A DNA stretch of 64,000 nt from the NCBI GenBank assembly GCA_036824465.1, contig DAITAC010000002.1, forward strand, positions 57,725-121,724, given 5' to 3'. The notes beneath the pieces were generated by a model. The model had not been told where the DNA came from, ran no database searches, and saw nothing but the letters and a program-made list of their open reading frames with translations. The first letter of the stretch is position 1. Each line of letters opens with the position of its first letter. Below are positions 25,000 to 33,924 of the stretch, piece after piece. The stretch is from JAKOQB01 sp036824465. GTDB lineage: Bacteria > Pseudomonadota > Gammaproteobacteria > Burkholderiales > Burkholderiaceae_F. A program made the translations under genes and the position numbers.

Positions 25000-27302
25000 G
25001 CGAGGCCTCCGATTGAACCGGCGATCACGCCTGGCGTGAGTCCGTCGTGCCTTTGCGCCGTGCCCATCGCCGCGTCGCTTTCGCTCTCAGCGCCGCTGGA
25101 CGTGGCACGCCAATGCGATGGTGGCGGCGCACGCATCAATTTGACGAAATCGTCCGGCGTCAGCGCCTTGGCGAACAGCCAGCCTTGATGCAGTTCGCAG
25201 CCTTGTTCGAACAACCGTGTCATCTGCCCTTGCGACTCGACACCTTCGGCCACAACACGCAATCGCAGGCTGCGGCCCATCGCGATGATCGCAGCGACAA
25301 TCGCTGCGTTGTCCTGACTCGATTCGAGATCGCGCACGAACGAGCGATCAATCTTCAGCGTGTCGATCGGCAGACGCTTCAGGTATGACAAGGACGAATA
25401 GCCCGTGCCGAAGTCATCGATCGAAATCGAAACGCCGATGTCCTTCAACGCCTGCAGCAGCGTGAGGGCGGAATCGAGGTTGCGCATCAGCACCGACTCC
25501 GTCAGCTCGAGCTCCAGCAGAGAAGGCGATAGCGCGGTCGCAGACAGCGCCGATTGGATCGGCGCGACCAGGCTGGCGCGTTGCAGGTGACGGCTCGACA
25601 CGTTGACCGATACCGGCACGTCGCCCAGTCCGGCACTTTGCCATGCCAAGACCTGCCGGCACGCTTCGCCAATCGCCCATTCGGTGATCGGCACGATCAA
25701 ACCGGTTTCCTCGGCCACCGTGATGAACTCCGCCGGCGGCACGAGCTGATCGTCGCGCTGCCAGCGCATCAACGCCTCGGCCCCCACGATGCGACCCGAT
25801 GACACGTCGATCTTTGGCTGGTAATGCAACACCAGTTCCTGGCGCTCCAGCGCGCGATGCAAGGCGGTTTCGAGTCGCCAGCGGTCTGCGGTCGCCGTGT
25901 TCATCGCAGCGTCGAACTTCAGCCAGCCGTTGCGACCGTTGTCTTTGACCGCATACATGGCGATGTCGGCCTTGCGCACCAACGTCTCGACGTCATTGCC
26001 ATCGCTTGGATAGACCGCGACGCCGATCGACGCTGTGGCAAAGACTTCCTGGCCGCCGCACGAGATCGGCGCGCGCAGCGTTTCCAGCAATCGCTGCGCC
26101 ACCCGAGTAACAACCTCGCCATCGGTCAGGTCGGCAAGCAGTATCGTGAACTCATCACCGCCGAGCCGCGCGACACTGCCCGCGATGCCGCGCAACGTAT
26201 CGGGAAGCACCGGCGCACCGTCTTCGACCCGCGCCACCGTGTCGGTCTCGCGCACCGTCAGATGCAGACGCTTCGCGACTTCGCGCAGCAGCTGATCGCC
26301 GACATGATGTCCCAGTGTGTCATTGATCTGCTTGAACCGATCGATATCGATGAACAGCACCGCCACCTGCGTGCCCTGCATGCGCGCGCGCTCCAGGCTG
26401 GCCGCGAACTGGTCTCGAAAGAAGCGCCGGTTCGGCAGCGCCGTGAGGCTGTCGTAGTTGGCAAGCTGGCGGATCTGATCCTCCGCCTGCTTGCGTTCGG
26501 TGATGTCCTGGAGCACGCCGTGCATCGCAATCGCGCGTTCCGCATCGTCGCGGCCGATCTCCGCCTCGATGTGCACGGTTCGAACCTGGCCGTTCGGCCG
26601 CACCAGGCGGCATTCGAATTGAACCTGAGTTCCACGCACCATCGCATCGCGCACCAGTGCTTCAACACGTGGCCGGTCATCGTCAAGCAGGCGTGTCCAG
26701 ACAAACCAGTCGGCCAGACCCTCTTCCTGCCGCACCAGTCCCGAGATTGCAAAGCATTCTTCCGAGACTTTCACCCAGCGCTTCTCGATGTCCCATTCCC
26801 AGCTTCCCAATCGGGCGATCCGCTGGGCCTTGGTGAGCTTGGCCTGGCTCTCCGCCAGCGCATCGCGCATACGGGCCGAGCGCAGCATGTAGCGCAGGCG
26901 TTCCGACAAGAGCGTCCACTGGCTATTCGTCTTGACGAAGAAGTCGGTCGCGCCGACTTCGTAGGCACGCGCGATCGACATCTCGTCGTCCAGCCCGGTG
27001 AGCATCAGCACGGGCACATGTTCGCCTGCTGGCAGGCGGCGCAGGCGTTCGCAGGCGACAAATCCGTCTATATCGGGCATCAGCGCATCGAGCACCACCA
27101 CATCGGGCACGTGAAGCGCAAACAACTCCAGTGCCTGGGCGCCACCCTCGGCTTCGATCACGCGCCAGTTGCGTTCGGCCAGCGCCGAGGCGGTCAACAG
27201 CCGTGCGACTGGATCGTCGTCGACGAGCAGCACGCAATCTCCGCCGCCGTTTGCGGCCGGTTGAGTCGGTTCGATATCTTCAAGCTTCATCGTGATTTGC
27301 AT
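24996..27302 (-). CDS. Response regulator with PAS, GGDEF and EAL domains
   Basis: A 768-residue c-di-GMP enzyme. The receiver domain spans about residues 22-140 (Asp72 in DVVVLDALMPDID), a PAS domain about 155-275, a GGDEF domain from about 280 (GGDEF at 381-385), and an EAL domain from about 490 (EAL at 509-511; later LELTESVLM, DDFGTGYSSLSYL and KIDRSFV). All EAL metal ligands seem present, so it may degrade as well as make c-di-GMP. About 20 extra residues separate the RETD motif from GGDEF. It has no kinase domain of its own; the hybrid kinase with an HPt domain 9 bp upstream is the obvious phosphate donor. A Met at residue 5 is an alternative start. Confidence 0.93.
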   Translation of the reverse strand: MQITMKLEDIEPTQPAANGGGDCVLLVDDDPVARLLTASALAERNWRVIEAEGGAQALELFALHVPDVVVLDALMPDIDGFVACERLRRLPAGEHVPVLMLTGLDDEMSIARAYEVGATDFFVKTNSQWTLLSERLRYMLRSARMRDALAESQAKLTKAQRIARLGSWEWDIEKRWVKVSEECFAISGLVRQEEGLADWFVWTRLLDDDRPRVEALVRDAMVRGTQVQFECRLVRPNGQVRTVHIEAEIGRDDAERAIAMHGVLQDITERKQAEDQIRQLANYDSLTALPNRRFFRDQFAASLERARMQGTQVAVLFIDIDRFKQINDTLGHHVGDQLLREVAKRLHLTVRETDTVARVEDGAPVLPDTLRGIAGSVARLGGDEFTILLADLTDGEVVTRVAQRLLETLRAPISCGGQEVFATASIGVAVYPSDGNDVETLVRKADIAMYAVKDNGRNGWLKFDAAMNTATADRWRLETALHRALERQELVLHYQPKIDVSSGRIVGAEALMRWQRDDQLVPPAEFITVAEETGLIVPITEWAIGEACRQVLAWQSAGLGDVPVSVNVSSRHLQRASLVAPIQSALSATALSPSLLELELTESVLMRNLDSALTLLQALKDIGVSISIDDFGTGYSSLSYLKRLPIDTLKIDRSFVRDLESSQDNAAIVAAIIAMGRSLRLRVVAEGVESQGQMTRLFEQGCELHQGWLFAKALTPDDFVKLMRAPPPSHWRATSSGAESESDAAMGTAQRHDGLTPGVIAGSIGGLA

Positions 27303-27311
27303 CTGACCGTG

Positions 27312-30300
27312 TTATCCGACCGTAATCCCGCAGCCCAGATCCTGGAGCGCGCGCAACACTCGTTCGAGTTCGCGTTGCACCTGTGGCCACTGTTCTTTGG
27401 CACGAGCCAGCTGCCCGCTGCGCGCCAGTGCCTCGACGTCGCCGCTTTGTCGCGCCAGTCCGACCGCACCGACATTGGCACTGGACGATTTCAAGGTGTG
27501 CGCGGCATGGCGCAGGCCGGCACCGTCGTCCAGTGCCAGTGCTGCGGTACCGTCAGCGACGAGCCGGGTGGCCGTCGTCTGGTAGGTCGCGATCAGCCGC
27601 TCAAGCAGGCGTGCCGCGCCACGGCTTTCCATCTGACGGATCCGCTCGATCACTGCCATGTCGAGCGCGTCTGCTCCTGCAGCGTCCGTTGCAACGGCCG
27701 CGGCAACTGGGCTTGCCGGCTGCGGCCTGTCTGCGGCGTGCTCCACACCGGCCTTCTCGGCGGAGTGCGAGGCGCGCGCGACGCGGGCCATGCCCCGATT
27801 GACCGCCCACCGCTGAACCAGGTCGAACAACTGTTGCTGCTTGAACGGCTTGGCGAGATAGTCGCTGAAACCGGCGGCGAGGCAGCGCTCGGCATCACCG
27901 GCCAGGGCGTTGGCGGTCAGCGCCACCACCGGAACATCGCGCGCGGTGGCAAAGGCGCGCGTCATATCGTCGCGCAATCGGCGCAGCGCCTCGAAGCCAT
28001 CGACTTCCGGCATCTGACAGTCCATCAGCACCAGGTCGTAGCGGCGCAGGCTCAGGGCTTCCAGTGCTAGGCGTCCGTTCTCGGCGATATGTACGTCGCA
28101 GCCGATCTCCTCGAGCATCACGCGCGTGACTTCCTGATTGATCGGGTTGTCTTCGGCCAGCAGAACCGCCAGGCCGTTGAACCGCTGACCCGCGGCGCGC
28201 GCGGCATCCTCCGCCGGACGCGAACCGAGCACGGAGGCCAGCGCGTTGATCAATTCCTGTTGTCGCACCGGCTTGGCCAGATGCACCTCGATGCCGGCGG
28301 CGTGCGCAAGCCGCGTCTCTTCGCCGTCGGCCAGCGAGGTCAGCATTACAAGGCGCGTCCCCGCCAGTTGCGGGTCGCGCCGCAGCTCGGTTGCCAGCGT
28401 CAGCCCGTCCATCACCGGCATCTTCATATCGATGACAGCGACGTCGAACGCAGTCGCCGAGCGCGCGGCGGCGCGCAGCAGTTCCAGCGCCTGCGCCCCG
28501 TTCTCCGCGGTCGCCACCTGCATGCCGAAGGTCTGCAATTGGGCCTGCACGATGCTGCGATTGGTCGGGTTGTCCTCGGCCAGGATCACGCGCTTGCCTT
28601 GCAGCCGATCGGTTGGCAGCGGCACATTGATCGCGCTCGGGCTGCCGCTCGCCATCACGGTGTCGAAACGGAAAACCGATCCTTCGCCGACTTTGCTTTC
28701 GACATTGATCGATCCGCCCATCATCTCGACCAGCTGGCGGCTGATCGCCAGACCCAGTCCGGTTCCGCCATAGCGGCGCGACATGGTCTGGTCGGCCTGC
28801 ATGAAGACGGCGAACAGCTTCGCCACTGCTTCGGGTCGCATGCCGATGCCGCTGTCGCGCACCTCGAAGTGAATGCGCTGCCGTGCACCGTCCGGTGACG
28901 CGGCCACGGTCACGACGACTTCGCCCTGCTCGGTGAACTTGATCGCATTGCCGACCAAATTCGTCAGTATCTGGCGCAGGCGCGTCGGGTCTCCGACCAC
29001 GATGGCTGGCACCTCGGGCCTGATCCGGCAGGCGAGCTCGAGACGCTTTTCGTGCGCACGCGGCGCCAGTAGCTCGAACACGTCTTCGACCAGCGTGCGC
29101 AGGTTGAAGTCGACCCGCTCGAGTTCGAGTTTGCCGGCCTCGATCTTTGAGAAATCGAGGACATCGTTGATGATCTCGAGCAGCGATTCGCCGGAGCGAT
29201 ACACCGCCTCGGCGAAGCGGCGCTGCTTGGGACTCAGATGCGTTCCCAGCAACAGCTCGGTCATGCCCAGCACCCCGTTCATCGGCGTGCGGATCTCATG
29301 GCTCATGTTGGCGAGAAACTGCGACTTGGCACGGCTGGCTGACTCAGCGACCTCCTTGGCATCGCGCAGGGCCTGCTCGTGACTGAGTGCGGCGGTGATG
29401 TCCTGCAGGACGCACAGCCGCGCCACCCCGCCGCCACGATCGACGAATCGGATCACCTGCACTCGCGTCCAGACGATTTCGCCATCACGCCGCAGAAAAC
29501 GGCGCTCGAACACCTGCGGTCCGTTGCTGCTATCGCCCAGCGATGCCGTGCGCGCTGCCAGCATCGCTTGAACATCGTCCGGGTGCGCCAACTTGACCGC
29601 GTCGACGCCCCTGATCTCGTCCGCGCTGTATCCGAGCAGCCGGGTGAACGCGGTATTGGTTCTCAGAATCCGAAACTCCGAGTCCTGGATAACACAGGCG
29701 ACCGGCGATTCGTCGAACAGCGCACGGAAATGCTCTTCGCTGGCGCGCAGTTCGGCCTCGGCGCGCTTTCGTCCGGTGATTTCGTTTTCGATCACGACAA
29801 AGTTCGTCAGCACGCCGCCCGAGTTGAAAACCGGCTGGATCTCGGTCTCAACCCAATACGGCGCGCTGTCACTTGCATAGTTGAGGATTTCAATGCCGCG
29901 CACGCTGACTCCGGCGCGCATCGCCTCGTCAAGGCGCGCCGCAGCCACCGGGTCGGTGTCCGGCCCGCGCAGCAGCTCGTCCGCGCGTCGACCGATGATG
30001 TCTGCCAGCGCATAGCCGCTGGTCCGCGTGAAACTGGAGTTGACCCATTCGATTCGATGGGCCGGATCTGTTACCAGCACAAGGCTTGCGGTGTTCGCTG
30101 CGACCAGGGCCAGGCGGCGCGATTCATGCGCGCGCGATTGCAGCTCGCGTTCGGCGCGGTGCCGTTCGGCGATCCGCGCCAGCTCAGCGGCGATCGTCTC
30201 GAGCAGTTCATTGCCGGCCGGCGTCGTTTCGATTCGCTGCTCGCAGAAGAATTCGATGAACGCAGTGACATGACCCTGCGCTACCACTGGAACCACGATT

Positions 30301-31178
30301 CCGGTCTGCAGCCCAGCCGCCAGCGCGATCTCGCGTCGGTTCCATTCGGTGAGGACCGACAGATCGTCGACCCACTGCGGCCGGCCGGTGACATACGCAC
30401 GCCCGATCAATTGGGTCGATGCGCGCGCCACCGGCAACCGACCCGTGGTCGCGACGAATTGTGCATAGCGCTGCTCGTCGCGTACGTACCAGAACGACCG
30501 CTGTTCGCCTGCCGCGTCGGCCTCGACCAGGATCGCGACCCGTCCGATCGGCCAGTCCAGGTAATCGCCAATCTCGTGCAGCGCGCGCTGCAGTGCTTCC
30601 TCGACGTCGCGCGTTTCGTTGGCCGATGCTGCCAGTCCGCGCAACAGCCGCATCAACGCGTACTGCCGCTGCAGCTCCAGACCGTTCTGCAGTTCGACGG
30701 CATGCGCCTCCTGCAGGTGTTTCGCGCGCGCCGTCACGGCCTCGGTCATCGCGTCATAGCTCGCGACCAGCGCGTCGAGCTCGGTACCGCGTCGTGGCGC
30801 TGCATGTCCTGCAAAGCGCCGCGAAAGCGTCCTGGCCCGTTCCGTCAGTTGCTCAATCGGTGTCAGCAGGTGCCGGCCCAGATACAGTCCGGCCGCGGCC
30901 GCAATAGCAAGCGCGGCAATCAACGCGACGAGGGCCGCGACGATCGAGCCTCCGGCCGCGCCGTGCGGGTTCGCGGCTCGCCCGGTGGCCAGTGCGAACC
31001 CCACCAACGCCGCAGCGATCGCGACCGAGGCCAGGGTGGCCGTTACCAGGCGCGCCAATGATGGTTCGCGCAACCAACGCAGAAGTCCGCGTCCCCTTCC
31101 CGATCGGCGTCGATGCGACGGTCTCGCTGCATCGTCGGCGGCGGACAGGGAGGAATCGGTGTTCGTTTGAGCCTTCAT
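27312..31178 (-). CDS. Hybrid sensor kinase: HAMP-GAF-PAS-PAS-HisKA-HATPase-REC-REC-HPt
   Basis: A 1288-residue membrane-bound phosphorelay kinase. Two transmembrane helices at about residues 42-65 and 78-100 enclose only about a dozen residues, so it probably senses cytoplasmic or membrane cues. Then follow HAMP (100-155), GAF (about 180-340), two PAS domains (355-475 and 480-600), HisKA with His627 in ANMSHEIRTPMNG, HATPase (to about 845), receivers with Asp917 and Asp1053, and a C-terminal HPt with His1227 in AHTLKSSSAN. The layout resembles BarA/GacS with an extra receiver. The ATG at 31178 is chosen because the upstream frame encodes nothing recognisable. It heads the operon with the GGDEF-EAL and GGDEF genes. 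Confidence 0.93.
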   Translation of the reverse strand: MKAQTNTDSSLSAADDAARPSHRRRSGRGRGLLRWLREPSLARLVTATLASVAIAAALVGFALATGRAANPHGAAGGSIVAALVALIAALAIAAAAGLYLGRHLLTPIEQLTERARTLSRRFAGHAAPRRGTELDALVASYDAMTEAVTARAKHLQEAHAVELQNGLELQRQYALMRLLRGLAASANETRDVEEALQRALHEIGDYLDWPIGRVAILVEADAAGEQRSFWYVRDEQRYAQFVATTGRLPVARASTQLIGRAYVTGRPQWVDDLSVLTEWNRREIALAAGLQTGIVVPVVAQGHVTAFIEFFCEQRIETTPAGNELLETIAAELARIAERHRAERELQSRAHESRRLALVAANTASLVLVTDPAHRIEWVNSSFTRTSGYALADIIGRRADELLRGPDTDPVAAARLDEAMRAGVSVRGIEILNYASDSAPYWVETEIQPVFNSGGVLTNFVVIENEITGRKRAEAELRASEEHFRALFDESPVACVIQDSEFRILRTNTAFTRLLGYSADEIRGVDAVKLAHPDDVQAMLAARTASLGDSSNGPQVFERRFLRRDGEIVWTRVQVIRFVDRGGGVARLCVLQDITAALSHEQALRDAKEVAESASRAKSQFLANMSHEIRTPMNGVLGMTELLLGTHLSPKQRRFAEAVYRSGESLLEIINDVLDFSKIEAGKLELERVDFNLRTLVEDVFELLAPRAHEKRLELACRIRPEVPAIVVGDPTRLRQILTNLVGNAIKFTEQGEVVVTVAASPDGARQRIHFEVRDSGIGMRPEAVAKLFAVFMQADQTMSRRYGGTGLGLAISRQLVEMMGGSINVESKVGEGSVFRFDTVMASGSPSAINVPLPTDRLQGKRVILAEDNPTNRSIVQAQLQTFGMQVATAENGAQALELLRAAARSATAFDVAVIDMKMPVMDGLTLATELRRDPQLAGTRLVMLTSLADGEETRLAHAAGIEVHLAKPVRQQELINALASVLGSRPAEDAARAAGQRFNGLAVLLAEDNPINQEVTRVMLEEIGCDVHIAENGRLALEALSLRRYDLVLMDCQMPEVDGFEALRRLRDDMTRAFATARDVPVVALTANALAGDAERCLAAGFSDYLAKPFKQQQLFDLVQRWAVNRGMARVARASHSAEKAGVEHAADRPQPASPVAAAVATDAAGADALDMAVIERIRQMESRGAARLLERLIATYQTTATRLVADGTAALALDDGAGLRHAAHTLKSSSANVGAVGLARQSGDVEALARSGQLARAKEQWPQVQRELERVLRALQDLGCGITVG

Positions 31179-31359
31179 TTGCGGACGCAGGGAGATTGCC
31201 GACCGCAGGTCGCGCGGTCGGCACCTGTTCCTGAATTCGGCACACGGTGATGCAACTTGACCCATCCGTTCCGCGCGAAAAGAGGCGCCAGGACCCGTCT
31301 TTTCCACGTCTGCCGGGATTCGCCATCCGCTACCTTGGCGTCGCTGGCACAATCGCCCC

Positions 31360-32688
31360 GTGCGCGCGTTTCGATGCCAACTGGCCTTCAGGCGGTGTTT
31401 CGATCACCGCTGTGCGGTCGCCACCGCGATCGGTATCGCGAGCCCTCCGGCGTGGGCCGGCCCGGCTGCGGTCGAGCCATTGGCGCTGCTTGGCGCCGTC
31501 GGCGTCGGTGCGCTGATCGCGCTCGGTGCGGTCCTGGTGTTACAGCGCGCGCAGGGCCAGCGCGAACTCGGCACCCTGCGCCGCACGCTGGCCGCGTCGG
31601 CCGACTGGTGGTGGCGCACCGACACCGCCATCAAGGTGATCGAGGTCGGCCCCGGCCAGCGAGCGAATTCGGTCATCGACCCCCTGCGCCTGATCGGCCG
31701 CGCACCATGGGAGATTGACGAGCAGATCGAAGTGCCGCCGTCAATCGCGCAGGCGATCGAAGCACGCGCGCCCTTCTTCGATCAACTGCTCGATGTGCGC
31801 GTGAACGGCAAGCCGCATAGATTCGCGCTGAGCGGCACGCCACTTCAATCCGCGGCCGCGGGCTTTGGCGGCTACGTCGGTGTTGCGCGCGAGGTGACCG
31901 CCACGCTCGCAACGATGCGTGCGCCGAATCAGGAGCAGGCCGAGCTGATCACCCGCCTGCAGGCCGATGCAGCAGAACGCAGTCGCCAGTTCGAGTTCGC
32001 GGTCAAGGATCTCGACAGCTTTGCGCATTCGGTCTCGCACGATCTGCGCGCACCGCTGCGGGTGGTCGATGGCTTCGCCAATATCGTGCTGGAGGACTAC
32101 GGCAAGCGCCTCGACGATCTGGGACGCGAACACGTGCGGCGGATCATCGCCGCCGGCAGCCGCATGAACTCGATGATCGACACGCTGCTCGAGATGTCAC
32201 GCACGACCAGTCGCGAGCTGGAGCGCGAGCGCGTCGACCTGTCGCAACTGGCGCGCGGCTTGTTTGAAGAGCTTGCAGCGCAGCGCGATGTGCGCGAGGG
32301 CCCCCGCAACGTCGCCGTGGTGATCGCCGACGGGCTGGTCGTCGAAGGCGACCACACGCTGCTGAGGCTCGTACTGCAGAACCTGTTATCCAACGCCGAG
32401 AAGTTCACCGGCAGGACGCCGGCGGCGCGAATCGAATTCGGCGCGGTCGATACCCAGGGTCGGCGCGCCTTCTTCGTGCGTGACAACGGCGCCGGATTCG
32501 ACATGCGTTTTGCCGACAAGATCTTCGGCTTGTTCCAGCGTTTCCATTCGCAGAACGAATTTCCTGGCACCGGCGTCGGACTGGCCACGGTGCAGCGGAT
32601 CGTACGCAAGCACGGCGGAAGAATCTGGGCGGAATCGGAGCCCGGCAAAGGCGCGACGTTTTACTTCACGCTGTGGGAGCAGAAGTAA
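31360..32688 (+). CDS. Sensor histidine kinase, single membrane segment with PAS-like domain
   Basis: A 442-residue kinase. It has a short N-terminal region and one membrane helix at about residues 37-60, then a PAS-like segment (85-180), a coiled linker, HisKA with His227 in FAHSVSHDLRAPLRVVDGF, and HATPase_c with NLLSNAEKF, RDNGAGFDM and FPGTGVGLATVQRI. The HisKA-HATPase part resembles bacteriophytochrome-type and similar kinases. The frame opens at GTG 31360, but the first 35 residues look unlike a normal N-terminus and a later start is possible. It is divergent from the hybrid kinase and has no adjacent regulator of its own. Confidence 0.85.
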   Translation: MRAFRCQLAFRRCFDHRCAVATAIGIASPPAWAGPAAVEPLALLGAVGVGALIALGAVLVLQRAQGQRELGTLRRTLAASADWWWRTDTAIKVIEVGPGQRANSVIDPLRLIGRAPWEIDEQIEVPPSIAQAIEARAPFFDQLLDVRVNGKPHRFALSGTPLQSAAAGFGGYVGVAREVTATLATMRAPNQEQAELITRLQADAAERSRQFEFAVKDLDSFAHSVSHDLRAPLRVVDGFANIVLEDYGKRLDDLGREHVRRIIAAGSRMNSMIDTLLEMSRTTSRELERERVDLSQLARGLFEELAAQRDVREGPRNVAVVIADGLVVEGDHTLLRLVLQNLLSNAEKFTGRTPAARIEFGAVDTQGRRAFFVRDNGAGFDMRFADKIFGLFQRFHSQNEFPGTGVGLATVQRIVRKHGGRIWAESEPGKGATFYFTLWEQK

Positions 32689-32749
32689 CGGTCTGCGCAG
32701 CGTTTGCTTTGCTATGCAACGCACCGACGCTCGGGCCGCGTGGCCGTTA

Positions 32750-32773
32750 CTTTCTTTGCTTCGCCAAAGAGAG
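32750..32773. repeat. Small hairpin at a convergent gene junction
   Basis: CTTTCTTTG (32750-32758) and CAAAGAGAG (32765-32773) form a stem with mismatches around a 6-base loop. The surrounding sequence, GTTACTTTCTTTGCTTCGCC, resembles an intergenic repeat that I recall from many proteobacterial genomes. It lies between the stops of the kinase at 32688 and the minus-strand gene at 32860 and may act as a bidirectional terminator; this is inference. Confidence 0.4.
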
Positions 32774-32859
32774 AAGGTTGCCGCCAGGCAATCCCCGGCA
32801 CGCAGAAGACAGCACAGAGCGCGATCTTGCCCATGGCGATGAGCAAATCCACTGTCCGT

Positions 32860-33270
32860 TCATCCCAACTTCCAATCCGACCCGCACTTCGAACATTTCA
32901 CCCGCATCCAGTGCGGTCGCCCTGCCTCGGGTGGATCGTCGACGGCTTCGGCTTCTGCTGACAGCACCGTGAATTTGCCCCACGCGTGACATGACGGGCA
33001 CTCCGCGCCGCTGGCGAACTGCTCGGCGCGCGACAGCAACACCGTGAAGCGCTTCCATGCGACAAACATGCCAGTGCCGGCGGCTGCGGCAATCACAACG
33101 ACGAAAAAGTAGAAGACCGGCGAGCGGCGGGCGAAGTCGAGCACCTCGATCCCGGACAACAGCATGATCAGGCCGAAGAACGCAGCGACCAGGTAGACAT
33201 GGCTCTCGATCAGCTGGCGCTCGTACCAGCGCCGGAAGCCGAGCCGGCGGATATCGTTTGCGACCTTCAT
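32860..33270 (-). CDS. Small membrane protein with C-terminal zinc-ribbon-like motif
   Basis: A 136-residue protein I cannot assign to a named family. Two hydrophobic helices at about residues 26-44 and 51-72 form a hairpin, followed by a soluble tail with two Cys pairs, CPSC (about 91-94) and CSKC (about 127-130), spaced as in a zinc ribbon. The N-terminus is basic and probably cytoplasmic. It lies just downstream of the ANTAR regulator gene on the same strand (25-bp overlap of its start with the stop region), so it may be co-transcribed with the eight-PAS kinase and ANTAR pair. Its role is unknown. Confidence 0.75.
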   Translation of the reverse strand: MKVANDIRRLGFRRWYERQLIESHVYLVAAFFGLIMLLSGIEVLDFARRSPVFYFFVVVIAAAAGTGMFVAWKRFTVLLSRAEQFASGAECPSCHAWGKFTVLSAEAEAVDDPPEAGRPHWMRVKCSKCGSDWKLG

Positions 33271-33294
33271 CGGCGATCGGCCGGCCGACCGCGG

Positions 33295-33897
33295 TCAGCG
33301 CGGCACCGAGTTCAGCCGATTGGCCGCATCGACCATGGTGGAGGCGAGCTCTTCAACGTCGCGGCCTTCGGCCCGCGCCTGTGCCCGCAGCACATCGAGC
33401 GCATGCGCGTAGTCAAGACGCAGACGCTCCATCAGGATGCCGACGGCCACGCTCTGATCGCGCAGCGTGGGTGCGCCCGTCGGCAACGCCGCAGGCGCGT
33501 GAGGTGTCGGCGGCGCTGTGGGGCGTTCTTCGAGTCGCAGCAACGCCGCATTCACCGCGGGCACGATCTGGTTGACGTCGAGCGGTTTGACCAGGTAGCC
33601 AAGCGCGCCCAGCCGCATCGCTTCCTCGATGATGTCGCGGTCGCCGAACGCGGAAAGAAAGATGAATCCGGTGCTGGTATTGGCGGCCAGATAACGCGCC
33701 ACATCCATGCCCGACTTGCCCTGCATCCGCATATCGAGAATCGCCAGGCGCGGCTTGTGCCTGCGCGCGAGCAGGATCGCATCATCGCCGTTGTCGGCTT
33801 CGATCACGTCGAACCCGGATTGCTTCAGGCCCGCCACCACCGTGGCCAGAACGAGGCGGTCGTCGTCAACGACGAGGATCAGCGGTTTGACTTCCAT
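33295..33897 (-). CDS. ANTAR-domain response regulator
   Basis: A 200-residue regulator with an N-terminal receiver (Asp55 in LAILDMRMQGKSG, Lys in YLVKPLDVNQ) and a C-terminal ANTAR domain from about residue 145 (LRDQSVAVGILMERLRLDYAHALDVLR). ANTAR domains bind paired hairpins in mRNA and prevent transcription termination, so this output acts on RNA, not DNA. The gene lies 27 bp after an HisKA_2-family kinase gene on the same strand, a pairing known for PdtaS/PdtaR and EutW/EutV. The RNA targets cannot be identified from this window. Confidence 0.93.
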   Translation of the reverse strand: MEVKPLILVVDDDRLVLATVVAGLKQSGFDVIEADNGDDAILLARRHKPRLAILDMRMQGKSGMDVARYLAANTSTGFIFLSAFGDRDIIEEAMRLGALGYLVKPLDVNQIVPAVNAALLRLEERPTAPPTPHAPAALPTGAPTLRDQSVAVGILMERLRLDYAHALDVLRAQARAEGRDVEELASTMVDAANRLNSVPR

Positions 33898-33924
33898 ACG
33901 CGCATTATGGATGCGATGCCGGCC

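Noticed and set aside
25824..28070. A 748-codon plus-strand frame opposite the GGDEF-EAL and hybrid kinase genes
   Set aside because: It overlaps two well-supported genes completely and has no recognisable domain.
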